Shown here piece after piece: positions 11,677 through 22,289 of a stretch of 64,000 nucleotides of DNA; the first letter of the stretch is position 1, and every line of letters starts with the position of its first letter. The translations under genes were made by a program, and so were the position numbers. The DNA is taken from positions 744,001-808,000 of the forward strand of contig NC_016132.3 in the NCBI RefSeq assembly GCF_000005505.3, in the 5' to 3' direction. Under the pieces are notes generated by a model. The model searched no databases, was not told the DNA's origin, and worked only from the letters and a program-made list of their open reading frames with translations. The DNA comes from Brachypodium distachyon (lineage: Eukaryota; Streptophyta; Magnoliopsida; Poales; Poaceae).

Positions 11677-13632
11677 ATGGCAGCGGTGAGTACCTCTTTG
11701 GCTGTCCACCTCCAGCCTCTCTTCCTGCTCGTCGCCACCAGCGACAGCACAACCATAGACATCACCAACCAATCCTCCTACACCGTGTGGCCGGCCGCTG
11801 CGCCAATAGGCGGCGGTCTGAAGCTCGCTCCGGAGGAAACGTGGACACTGCACATGCCTGCCGGCACCGTTGGGCAGCGCATTTGGCCCCGCACAGGCTG
11901 CTCATTTGATCGCAAAGGCAACGGCTCGTGCCAGACGGGGGACTGTGATGGCTTGATCGCCTGCAAGGCCAATGGTCAGCCGCCGAGCACGCTGGCTGAG
12001 TTTAGCCAAATCCAAACAAAGGATTTCTTCGACATCTCCCTTGTTGACGGCTTCAATGTGCCCATGGCCTTCCTGCCGATGCCAACCAAGGGAGTGACAG
12101 GGTGCAGCAAGGGACCACGCTGTGCAGCCAACATCAGGTCGCGGTGCCCAAGCGAGCTTCAGACCCCAGGGGGTTGCAACAACGCATGCACGGTGTTCAA
12201 GCAGGACAAATACTGCTGCACCGGAACGAACTCAAGCAATTGCAAATCGACTAGCTACTCGACTATCTTCAAGCAGATGTGCCCAGACGCGTTCAGCTAC
12301 CCCTTGGATTCCTCAGGCACTTTTGCTTGCCCGACGGGCACCAGCTACCAGGTCATATTCTGTCCCCTAATCAATCAAACAATTGCCCCTGCAGCTCCCA
12401 GTCCTCTGCCAATATCCCGAGTCGAGAGAGCACCTCTGTCTCCAAGTCCCCTGCCTGTACCTGGTGGGCCGACACGCATGAACTTGAAATCCTCCTCTGT
12501 AAAAAGAGTTGTTGGAATTCTAGCGTCTATAGGCAGCTTCATTTTGCTAACCATGTTATTCACCAGCATTTTCTTCATATGTAAATGAAGAACACGACGA
12601 CGCCAGGAGAGAAACGAAGAAGACGACTTTGGTGAGCTACAAGGAACGCCAATGAGGTTCACATTTCAACAGTTAGAAGTAGCAACCCAGCAGTTCACAG
12701 AAAAAATTGGAGAAGGAGGATTTGGATCTGTTTTCAAGGGAAAGTTTGGTGAGGAAAAAATTGCAGTAAAACGTTTGGATCAAGCGGGCCAGGGGAAAAG
12801 TGAATTTTTGGCAGAGGTTCAGACAATTGGCAGCATTCACCATATTAATCTGGTGAGATTGATTGGTTTCTGTGCAGAGAAATCCCATAGGCTCTTGGTA
12901 TATGAGTATATGCCCAACGGATCCTTGGACAGATGGATCTATCGTCGACATGACAATAATACTACTCCCCTGGATTGGGGCACACGATGCAAGATCATTA
13001 CTCACATAGCCAAGGGCCTCTCTTATCTTCACGAGGAGTGCACGAAAAGAATTGCCCATTTGGATGTTAAACCACAAAATATCCTCTTAGATGACAACTT
13101 TAATGCTAAACTTTCTGATTTTGGCCTATGCAAGCTTATTGACAGGGATATGAGCCAAGTGGTCACTAGAATGAGAGGCACACCTGGATATTTAGCTCCT
13201 GAATGGTTGACATCACAAATCACGGAAAAGGCCGATGTCTACAGCTTTGGTGTTGTGGTCATGGAAATCATGAGCGGAAGAAAGAACCTCGACACCTCCC
13301 GATCGGAAGAGAGCATCCATCTCATTAGCCTATTGGAGGAAAAGGTGAAGAGCGATCGATTGGTAGATTTGATTGACAATAACAGCAACGAAATGCAAGC
13401 ACAGAAGCAAGATGTAATTCAGATGATGAAGCTCGCCATGTGGTGTTTGCAGATTGACTGCAAAAGACGGCCTAAAATGTCTGAGGTAGTAAAAGTCTTG
13501 GAAGGTACCATGAATGCAGACAGCAATGTAGATCATAACTTTGTTGCAACTAACCAAGCAAATTTCGGTATTGCTGGAAATGTAAATTGCTCTTCTCCAC
13601 CTCTAGCCTCAGATGTATCAGGCCCCAGGTGA
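11677..13632 (+). pseudogene. TLK-A: thaumatin-like receptor kinase with one in-frame stop
   Basis: PR5K-type receptor kinase. The ATG at 11677 (MAAVSTS...) starts a signal peptide, then a thaumatin domain (about residues 25-230; NGSCQTGDCDG, many Cys, acidic-cleft residues around FFDISLVDGFNVPM), a linker and a membrane segment (VVGILASIGSFILLTML). A TGA at 12586-12588 follows ...FFICK. TLK-C has CGA at that codon, so one C-to-T change explains it. The same frame then continues with a complete non-RD kinase, 12652-13632 (GEGGFGSV, AVKRL, HLDVKPQN, DFG, APEW), ending SDVSGPR. As it stands it makes a 303-residue membrane-anchored thaumatin protein. A 326-residue kinase could start at ATG 12652 if translated separately. 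No intron is needed. Confidence 0.85.
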
Positions 13633-14136
13633 AATGAGACAATACTGAGAAGATAACCCGTTAGATTAGTTGCAGGAGATTTGTGCGCCTAAAAAGTCCA
13701 GTCTCAAATGTTGCATTTTATCATATTATTGCAGAGTTTATCTGATCTACAACAGAAAAAACTTAGTTCTGTTGTCTTGTTCAGTTCCCTATGTAAGACA
13801 AGTCAGTTCCATATTTTTGTAGTTGAGACTAATAGCACGTTTGAAAATGCTCCTAGTGTAGAATGGGAACTGCTGTCAGGCCACAAAGCACAAAAGTGTG
13901 GCGACAACAAATGAGCTGGTGTTGTATATAAAAATCAGCAGCACAACCATGTAGAAAAGAAAGCAAGATACAGTGAAAATCAAATTGAAATATTACTAGG
14001 GAGAGTTGGAAATCCCAGGTTTAGGTAGTCGAGTACATCTTAAGAGAGTACATACATAAGAAACTTATTTAGGCTAAAGTACACGCTTACTAAGTTTCAT
14101 ATAACATATAAACAGAGCTACAGCCACAATACAATC
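13633..14136. other. TLK-A 3' region and intergenic DNA
   Basis: Contains the probable 3' UTR of TLK-A. The wording resembles sequence after TLK-B and TLK-C (for example, aactgctgtc near an attgaaac/agttgagact block). No other feature was recognised. Confidence 0.35.
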
Positions 14137-14562
14137 TTAAGAGAGATTAATCAGAGAAGACTCAGCTTCATGGATGCCATTGTTTTTCCAGAAAACAGGA
14201 GATCCAACATGGAGGCTCATCATGTAGCTGAATATAGCGAATACTCCGCTAGACTGAGGTTCGCACTTGCAAATCTTTTTATAACTAGAAATAATGCCAA
14301 CCATCTTGGTGCAATGTGATAAACTCGAAGAGAACTCCAACAGCCTTTCCTGCACCTGGAGAATAGGAAATCATCAGTATGAGATGTGTGTACAAGCTCA
14401 TGGTCAGCTCAGCAACATAAAGAAAACCCCTGTAACAGATATCATGTCCCTAGCTACATCTCCTAGAAATGAAACAGTCAAAATCTCACAAAGTATATTC
14501 AGATCGTATTCTTACCAGTCAAATGATGTCAGGACATTATCACATCAAAAGAGACATCCATC

Positions 14563-16220
14563 TTATGCATGATCCAACATTTCAGATCCATCAGATCCAC
14601 CAGCACTGGCTATGCCTAGAACCATAAGAAGTCAAGCAATTAATGGATGTTCCAAGGAAAACACAAATGGATAAGAGAAAGGCAGAAGTGGGTCAGTTAC
14701 CGACAAATATAACTTGAGAAAACAACTCAATTTTAATTAATACTTTATAGCTCACTTTTTAAAGATGCTTTATAAGTCATTGAAACTAACAGTTGATACC
14801 CAAAACCATATCTATTTTAAATTGCAAAGAGTGTAAGACTGAAAACAATATAATTAGCTACCACACAATGAGGGTTTTAGCAGATATGAAAAAAAAACAG
14901 CGTTTAGAGAAGATCTTCTCATGTAAATCCATCAGGTTCTTGCCGTCAGTTCCTCTGGCACCTGCCTGGAATTTGCTGCTGCTCTAGGCAGTGTCTTGCA
15001 TAAGTTCGCATCCAAGTTTTTAAACAGGCCCAGCAGGCCAGACATATCTAAACATGCTAAAACTAAAACACTCTAGCAACAATAGTAATCTTTGGTATTC
15101 AGTTTATAATAAATAGAGCCTGATTAGAGACAAGAAATGCAATTTATTTTCATGTGCTACAAGATGTACTAGTCACTTGTGGAGGACCATCAACAAGTGA
15201 CAAGGAAAACGATTATTTCAGAAGGTATGGATTAAGCCAAAGTTGTTGTTAAAAAATAGCAAGATTAAAAAGACAAAAGTACTTGATACAAAAACATAAC
15301 TAGCTTTCATTCCAAGCGGGCTACCTGAGTTTCTCATATGACATCTGATTTTTTACAATATTTTACAAATTTGACATTTGATTTGGCATTCCCCAAGAAT
15401 TAAGATTACTCCTACAATATTTTACTAATAAAATGTTTGAGCTAGCATGTATGAAACATAACTGGATTGGATTACTCCTACAATATATTAGTAAGGATGA
15501 CCGATCACCTGGTGTATAAAAACTTGCAAAAGGATAGTAGTAATCGATAGTATTATCGATTTCATGAAGTCTCTTGAGTTGCATTGACTTAAGTTGAACC
15601 ATGTAGACATTGGAGTCAACACATATAAAAATGATATCGGTATCCTCAACGTATCCCCGCACAGTTTTGAACCCCCTGTCCCGTTCCAACATCTGATGAG
15701 GAAGCCCAGGAAGGTTACGCACGTCAACCGTCTTGCGCAGCAACCATGTTGCAACACCATGGCGATTGACCTTCCTCTGCCACATTTGGAAGCTAGGGTA
15801 AGACAATGTCACCAAGCCAACATCGCCATCCTCAGCCTGGATTATCTGGCAGCTGGCATTGCTGAAATCATCTAGTAAGGGGAGGCCCCGTGATTGCGGA
15901 TAGGCTCTGTCCACCCAAATCAAACTCAAGCTGCCAAGGGACAAGTTCTCGGGAGGGACGCGGTCGGGTGGATCCAGGACGGGGGTGAAGACGTTATTCA
16001 AGTGGGGGGCGCGGAAGACGCCGAGGAGGGGCGGCTTCCCGCGGCGGGTGCGGAAGCGTTGGAGGAACTTGGCGTCGGTGACGTGCCATCGCCACCGCTT
16101 GCGTACGGCGGAGGGGCGCGGCAGGGAGGACGGCTGCGGCGCGAGGCGGAGGAGGATCTCACGGAGGATGTCGTCGTCGTCCGGCAGGGAGTTTCCGTTG
16201 AATAATCTGTTGGACTCCAA
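14563..16220 (-). pseudogene. FBX-2: F-box pseudogene, internally deleted, no start codon
   Basis: The minus-strand frame 16220-15509 encodes an F-box (LPDDDDILREILLRL, PSAVRKRWRW, DAKFLQRFR) and then jumps from ...ENLSLGS directly to the late F-box-associated region (LLDDFSNASCQIIQAEDGD), losing about 125 residues present in the paralogs. The frame begins at TTG with an in-frame TAG just upstream, so the ATG found in the other copies is gone. Exon 1 ends at 15509 with the family donor CCAG|GTGATC. A terminal exon is recognisable at 14615-14563 (acceptor TTCTAG, product GIASAGGSDGSEMLDHA then TAA). Further non-coding exon homology lies at about 14350-14280. The deletion keeps the frame, but loss of the start codon makes a product unlikely. 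Confidence 0.8.
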
Positions 16221-16338
16221 TGAGGCGGCCGGGCCACTTCTCTAGGCCCAATACCGCTGTGCGGCCCAATACTACTCGTGAACAAAAATCAGCCCCAGTG
16301 TACTCTAGGTCCCGGTCCTCTGTTGTTCCCCAGTCCAG
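16221..16338. promoter_or_regulatory. Bidirectional promoter between FBX-2 and FBX-3
   Basis: 118 bp separate the two divergent F-box frames. The block at 16264-16288 (GCCCAATACTACTCGTGAAC and following AAAA) also occurs upstream of FBX-4 at 27527-27551 with one mismatch. Several GGCCCA motifs are present. Confidence 0.5.
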
Positions 16339-17532
16339 ATGAGCGAGGAGGGCGGCGAAATGGCCCGCCGCGGCGGCGCCCTGCCGGACGACGACAATCT
16401 CCTCCGGGAGATCTTCCTCCGCCTCCCTCCGCAGCCATCCTCTCTGCCGCGCGCCTCCGCCGTCTGCAAGCGGTGGCGACTGCTCGTCACCGACCCCAAG
16501 TTCCTCCAGTGCTTCCGCGCCCGCCACGGGAAGCCGCCCCTCCTCGGCGTCTTCTCGTACCTTGACAAGCCCGTCTTCTCCCCCATCCTGGACCCACCCG
16601 ACCGGATCTCCCCCGAGCGTTTCTCCCTTAGCAGCTGCAGCTGCGCCCTCCGCAACCGCAACCACGTCCTCGGGTGCCGCCACGGCCGCGTCCTCCTCAG
16701 ATGCCCAATGCTGAATGAGTTCGTCGTGTGCGACCCCATCTCCAGCGAGGAGCGCCGCGTGGCCGCTCCACCGGAGTTCGAGGGGTTGGTTCTCAACGGG
16801 GCGGTGGTCTGTGCCGCCGGCGACGAGGGCCATGTACACGGTGACTGCCACTCGAGCCACTTTAAGGTGGTCCTGGTGTCCATGCACGGATACGATCATC
16901 AGTATGATGATGATCAACCGGTCGCTTGCGTTTATTCTTCGGAGACTGGCATGTGGGGCGATCTCATCTCAACAACAGAATCATGTCAGCTTTATGATCC
17001 TGGCTCTCCTGCTACCCTTGTTGGTAATGCCCTTTATTGGTTGCAGTTCAACAGTGGTGACCCTGGTATACTTGAGTTTGATTTGGATGTGCAGAGCCTA
17101 TCTTTGATCACGGAGCCTGACATTGGAAATGATTTTTACTATGGTAGCCGCCAAATAATCCAGGTTGAGGATGGCGATATTGGCTTGGTCATATTTTATT
17201 ACCATAGCATCAAAATTTGGCATAGGAAGGTCAATTGCCATGGTGTTGCCACCTGGTTGGTGCACAAGACTGTTGACATGCATAGTATTCTTGGGCTTCC
17301 TCCTCAGCTTGATGAATGGGACATTGGAACTATAATGGGATATGCTGAGGATAGCGATGCCATTTTTATATGTGTTGACTCCAATGTCTACATGGTTCAA
17401 CTTAAGTCAATGCAATCGAAGAGACTTCATGATATGGTTGACCATCAATTGGATATTGCTGACAATGATTGGCTAACTACCATCCTTTTACAAGTTTTTA
17501 TACACCAGGTGACTAGTCATCCTTACTCCTAA
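16339..17532 (+). CDS. FBX-3: F-box protein
   Basis: A 397-residue frame with F-box (LPDDDNLLREIFLRL, PSSLPRASAVCKRWR, DPKFLQCFRARH) and the full F-box-associated region (GAVVCAAGDEGHVHG, ACVYSSETGMWG, LEFDLDVQSL, YHSIKIWHRKV, VDSNVYMVQLKSMQSKRLHD). It is probably an SCF substrate adaptor. Relative to paralogs the last part is out of frame: the sequence for YHPFTSFYTPG is present but read as ...LTTILLQVFIHQ, so a small indel occurred around 17430-17478. With the family donor at 17508/17509 and acceptor at 18391/18392, the spliced product would end ...VFIHQA. Unspliced, it ends at 17532. The body of the protein is intact, so function may be kept. Confidence 0.85.
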   Translation: MSEEGGEMARRGGALPDDDNLLREIFLRLPPQPSSLPRASAVCKRWRLLVTDPKFLQCFRARHGKPPLLGVFSYLDKPVFSPILDPPDRISPERFSLSSCSCALRNRNHVLGCRHGRVLLRCPMLNEFVVCDPISSEERRVAAPPEFEGLVLNGAVVCAAGDEGHVHGDCHSSHFKVVLVSMHGYDHQYDDDQPVACVYSSETGMWGDLISTTESCQLYDPGSPATLVGNALYWLQFNSGDPGILEFDLDVQSLSLITEPDIGNDFYYGSRQIIQVEDGDIGLVIFYYHSIKIWHRKVNCHGVATWLVHKTVDMHSILGLPPQLDEWDIGTIMGYAEDSDAIFICVDSNVYMVQLKSMQSKRLHDMVDHQLDIADNDWLTTILLQVFIHQVTSHPYS

Positions 17533-19500
17533 TTGCAGAGTAATCCAATCCAGTCATGTTTCACACATGCTTGCTCGAGCATTTTATTTTGCTTCTTAGA
17601 ATCTAGCAACTTAAGCATATTTAGTTGTTTCCCTTTGCTAGATAGACAAACATATAACTGTTCTGTTTTTTATGTTATCAATCAATGCAGCTGTCTTCAT
17701 TCTTGGGCGTCAAATTAACAAACCATTGTAAAATCATATGTCAAATGAGAAACTCAGTTAACCTGTTTTGAAAATCAGATGTCAAAGGTAGTTATATTCT
17801 TTTATCAGGTAATTTTATCTGTTTAATCTTGCTATTTTTCTTAACCCAACAACAACTTTGGTTGGATCAATACGGTCTGAAATAATTGTTCTCTCTGTCA
17901 CTTGTTGAAGACCCTCACCAAGTGGCTAGTATATCTGTAGCACACAAAAATAAATTGCATTTCTTGTCTCCAATCAGACTCCATTTATTTGAAAAATAGT
18001 GCAAAAGATTATTTTTGTTGCTAGAGTTTGTTAGCTTTTGCAAGTTTTAATTTTGTGTACTTGGCATGACAAGTGATAAATTTAGCTGAGAAAATTTTTA
18101 AACACTTTTTTCCCCTTATGTGTTAAAACCTTCACTGTGAGGTAGTTAAGTAGACTGTTTTCAGGATTACATTCATTGCATTTTAGAACAGAACATATGA
18201 TTTTGTTTGTCTGTGGCTAGTTTCATTGAGGTATAAGGCATCTATAAAATGTGAGCTGTAAAGCATCTAGTAAAAAGTGAGTTGTTTTTCTCAAGTTATA
18301 TTTGTCGATAACTGACCACTGCTGCCTTTCTCTTATCTATTTGTGTTTTTCTTGGAATTTGCATTAATTGCTTGACATCTTATGCTTCTAGGCATAGCCA
18401 ATGCTGCTAGATGTGATGGAGCTGAAATGTTGGATGATGCATAGGATGTCTGTCTGGTTTGATTTGCTAATGTGCTGAAATGGTTCGACTGGTAAGAATA
18501 CCATCTGAATATAGTTGATAGAGTTTGGACTGTTTGATATTTTGTATGGGAAATATCCAGCTGCCAACATGGTTAGCGTGCACCCAGAGACTACTTTCCA
18601 TTCGGCTATAGGGATTCACACGTGAGTGACATAGACAAAAATTAAAATTAAGGTTGATACCAAGGTAAAATGGCTCTTTTTTTGAATCGTAAATGACATC
18701 CAGATGAGAGTTTTCCCTTGATTTAGCTTTTTCAGAATCTATCAGCTGAAAACAATATATCAGTAGTCCATTTTGTTATTAACAAAAAAATTAGCCACAC
18801 CATTCATGATTCAACTCCCCCTCCGTAACAAATCTCAATGTCTAAACTCAAAAGGGCTTTGACAATTTATTTTAGTGTCATCGTTATTCCTAGGAGATGT
18901 AACCTGGGATATGAAATGTGTTAGAGTTCTTCTTTATGTTGCATAGGTTGCTTCTACTACTAGGTTCTGTCTATCTCTATGAGGCTGCTAACCGTTTGGT
19001 GATTTTGTTTTCTCTAGGTGAAGGAAAGGCTCCGGGAGTTCTCTTTGAGTTTGTCATATTTCATCAATTTGGTCGGGACTCAGCAGTGTTTATATGTTAT
19101 CTGGAAAAAGAGACTTGCTAAGTGTGTACCTTAGTTTAGCTAAGTTTCTTATGTATCAGAATGTACTTGAATATCTAAACAAGGGAGTTATAACTTCCCC
19201 TAGTAATATTTCAAGTTGCTTGCCGCCGTATCTTTCTTTTCTTCTACATGTGGTTGTGCTGCTGATCTTTTTTATACAACCAGTTTATTTACTATCATCA
19301 AATTTTTTGTTCCGCTTTTCCTGGCAGTTCTTCGCATGTTGTTTTGCTACTTGCTTTTGTCACCTCAATTGCTGTCTTGTTTACTTCCTGCTGAAAGTCA
19401 GGAATGTGTTGCAAGTGGTAACTACCGGTCATAACGTCAATATCTGAATATGGCAGATCGGTCAAGCTTGACCTATGCCATTTCCAGGTGTGGTTGGACT
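17533..19500 (+). other. FBX-3 downstream intron and non-coding exons
   Basis: This is conserved with the 3' side of FBX-2, -4 and -7. It holds the acceptor TTCTAG|GCATAGCC at 18392, the terminal exon homolog (GCATAGCCAATGCTGCTAGA), a donor AACTG-type|GTAAGAATACC near 18491, and a later exon beginning CTCTAG|GTGAAGGAAAGG near 19018. Presumably this is a spliced 3' UTR. Confidence 0.5.
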
Positions 19501-19670
19501 GGCCCAGCTGACAATGAGCCATCCTCGGGGTCGGGGGCAGTAGTGGCGACCTCGTCGTCGAGCCGGTCGAGGTCATCGGGCTCTGTGATCTCTCGAGCCG
19601 GCCTTTGTTCGAAGAGTCTGAGGCGGCGTCCAAATCCGACTCCGGTCAGGTCAGATGGAACAAAACTCAA
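19473..19670 (-). other. Short acidic frame of unknown origin
   Basis: A 65-residue minus-strand frame (LRLFEQRPAREI, EPDDLDRLDDEVATTAPD) stands at the end of the FBX-3 unit where similarity to the other F-box units stops. It has normal-looking protein composition but no recognised domain. It may be a captured fragment or chance. Confidence 0.15.
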
Positions 19671-19940
19671 CTCAAATGGAACCAGAGTCCAAGCCGGAGA
19701 CAGTACGTCTCCGTCCAGCGCTTGTTCTATACTATAGGAAGATCAAAATACGTGTTCTGGTAAAATAAACGTAAGATGTGCAATACGTAATCGTGGACCT
19801 TTCCACGCGCAGCTGCAGCTGACTAGCTGCAGACCAAAGTCTTTGCGTCGACGTTTGCTGCAGACTCCAGAATGCAGATGTGACTGGCTGTCATGGATGG
19901 AGCAACAGAGCAAGGATTAATGAATATAAGCAATATAGTA

Positions 19941-20088
19941 CTCTCCATTCCTAAAGATAAATATAAGATGTTGTACATTTGTCCTAAGTCAAACTTTTAA
20001 AAGTTTGACCAAATTTATAGAAAATCTGCCAACATCTATAACTTTAAATTAGGACAAACTAGAGTCTTGTATTTAGGAATAGAGGGAG
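19941..20088. mobile_element. Stowaway MITE (148 bp) in TLK-B promoter
   Basis: Inverted ends CTCTCCATTCCTAAA... and ...TTTAGGAATAGAGGGAG are flanked by TA at 19939-19940 and 20089-20090. It lies about 300 bp before the TLK-B start codon and is absent from the aligned TLK-A upstream region. Confidence 0.85.
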
Positions 20089-20384
20089 TAATAATCTAGC
20101 AGCAAGGTTTACATTACGACAGGAAGTAAACAGGTCCTGTAAGCAAGTCCATCTCTATCAGACAGTTCTTTTTCTACACGATTGTTGAGCTGTTGTTTGT
20201 TGACCGTTGAACAATTCAACACGCACATCTTTGAAACTTCTGGGAAAATTCCCACGCACAGGCCTTGTCCCTGTCTTGTATCTCTCTCTCTAAGCACCGT
20301 GTATCAGTTCTTCTCCTGCTCTCGCGCTGTGTCAGCTGCCACAAGAGCTCCAGGTTAACCAATGCAAGCAAATCATACACACAA

Positions 20385-22289
20385 ATGGCAGCAGTGAGCA
20401 CCTCTTGGGCACTCCACCTCCTGCCTCTCCTCCTGCTCATCGCCACCGGCAAGGCCACCACCGTGAACATCACCAACCGGTGCTCCTTCACGGTGTGGCC
20501 AGCCGCTGTGCCGATAGGCGGCGGCATTCAGCTCGACCCAGGGAAGTCCTGGATACTGCAAGTACCCAACGATGGCACAGGTTCCTCGCAGCGCATTTGG
20601 CCACGCACAAGCTGCTTTTTCGATAGCAAAGGCAACGGGTCATGCCAGACGGGGGACTGCGATGGCTTGCTCTCCTGCAAGGGCAATGGTCAGCCGCCTA
20701 CCACGCTCGCTGAGTATACGATCGGAAGCTTCAATAGTGCAGATTTCTTCGACATTTCTCTCGTCAACGGCTTCAATGTGCTCATGGGCTTCCTGCCAGT
20801 GCCAACCAAGGGAGCGTCAGGATGCAGCAAGGGGCCACGCTGCGCAGCCAACATCACTTCGCAGTGCCCAAGCCAGCTTCAGGCTCCGGGAGGCTGCAAC
20901 AACGCCTGCACGGTGTTCAAGCAGGACAAATACTGCTGCACCAATGCGAGCAATTGTGAACCCACAACATACTCGCTGGTATTCGTGCGGATGTGCCCAG
21001 ATGCGTATAGCTACTCCATGGATAGCTCAAGCAGTACATTCACTTGCCCGACAGGTACCAACTACCAGGTCGTCTTCTGTCCCCCGATCGATCTTACGTC
21101 CTCTCCACCAAATCCTCCTGCACCCATTGTCACGACAAAAAGCAAGAGATCCCCATCCAATGGCATCATTATTTTAATGATAGGCTCCGGAGTTGGTTTC
21201 ATTTTCCTTGTAGCTTTCATCATTTTCATCGTGCGTAGACAAATAACACGACGGCACCAGAAGATGGAGGAAGAAGTGGAAGATTTTGGAAACCTACAAG
21301 GAACACCAATGAGGTTCACGTTTCAACAGTTAGAAGTAGCAACCGAGAAATTCAGAGACAAGCTCGGGGAAGGAGGATTTGGGTCTGTTTTCAAGGGACA
21401 GCTTGGTGACGAAACAATTGCAGTGAAACGTTTGGATCGAGCCGGTCAGGGAAAACGAGAATTTCTGGCAGAGGTCCAGACAATCGGCAGCATCCACCAT
21501 ATCAATCTAGTGAGGCTGATAGGTTTCTGTGCAGAGAAATCTCATAGGCTCTTGGTTTATGAGTATATGCCCAAAGGATCTTTGGACAACTGGATCTATT
21601 ATCGACACGACAACAGTGCTCCTCCTCTGGAATGGAGGATGCGATGCAAGATTATTGCTAACATAGCTAAGGGCCTCTCTTATCTTCATGAGGAGTGCAT
21701 GAAGAGAATTGCTCATTTGGATGTCAAACCACAAAATATCCTCTTAGATGAAAACTTCAATGCTAAGCTTTCTGATTTTGGACTCTGCAAACTAATTGAT
21801 AGGGATACGAGTCAAGTAGTTACTAGAATGAGAGGCACACCTGGCTATTTAGCTCCTGAATGGTTGACATCACAGATCACGGAAAAGGCCGATGTCTATA
21901 GCTTTGGTGTTGTGGTCATGGAAATCATCAGTGGAAGAAAGAACCTCGATACTTCCCGATCTGAAGAGAGTCTGCATCTTATTTCCAAGTTGGAAGAAAA
22001 GGTGAAGAGTAATCACTTGGAAGATTTGATTGACAAGAACAGTAATGACATGCAAGAACATGAGCATGAAGTAATTGAGATGATAAAGCTCGCAATGTGG
22101 TGTCTGCAGATTGATTGCAAAAGAAGGCCTCAAATGTCTTAGGTCGTCAAAGTCTTGGAAGGTACCAAGAATGCAGAGACCAACATAGAGCACAGCTTTG
22201 TTGCTACAAATCAAGTGAATTTTGGTATTGCTGGAAATATGACCTCCTCAGCTCCACCTCTAGCCTCAGATGTGTCAGGTCCAAGGTGA
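20385..22289 (+). pseudogene. TLK-B: thaumatin-like receptor kinase, late nonsense
   Basis: A single-exon PR5K-type receptor kinase. The ATG at 20385 is aligned with the TLK-A start. Signal peptide (ALHLLPLLLLIATGKA), thaumatin domain (NGSCQTGDCDG, FFDISLVNGFNV, PGGCNNACTVFKQDKYCC), membrane segment (IIILMIGSGVGFIFLVAFII), then a full non-RD kinase (GEGGFGSV, AVKRL, HLDVKPQN, DFG, APEW, CKRRPQMS). A TAG at 22140-22142 replaces the GAG found in A and C and removes the last 49 residues. The frame stays open beyond it to the family end SDVSGPR and TGA at 22287-22289. The kinase core through the conserved Arg of subdomain XI is complete, so the 585-residue product may still work. Of the three it is the least damaged and may really be functional. 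Confidence 0.85.

Noticed and set aside
16159..16917. 252-codon minus-strand frame opposite FBX-3
   Set aside because: A GC-driven mirror of the F-box exon (Gly/Glu/Ala-rich), with no independent homology. The sense frame has the F-box motifs.
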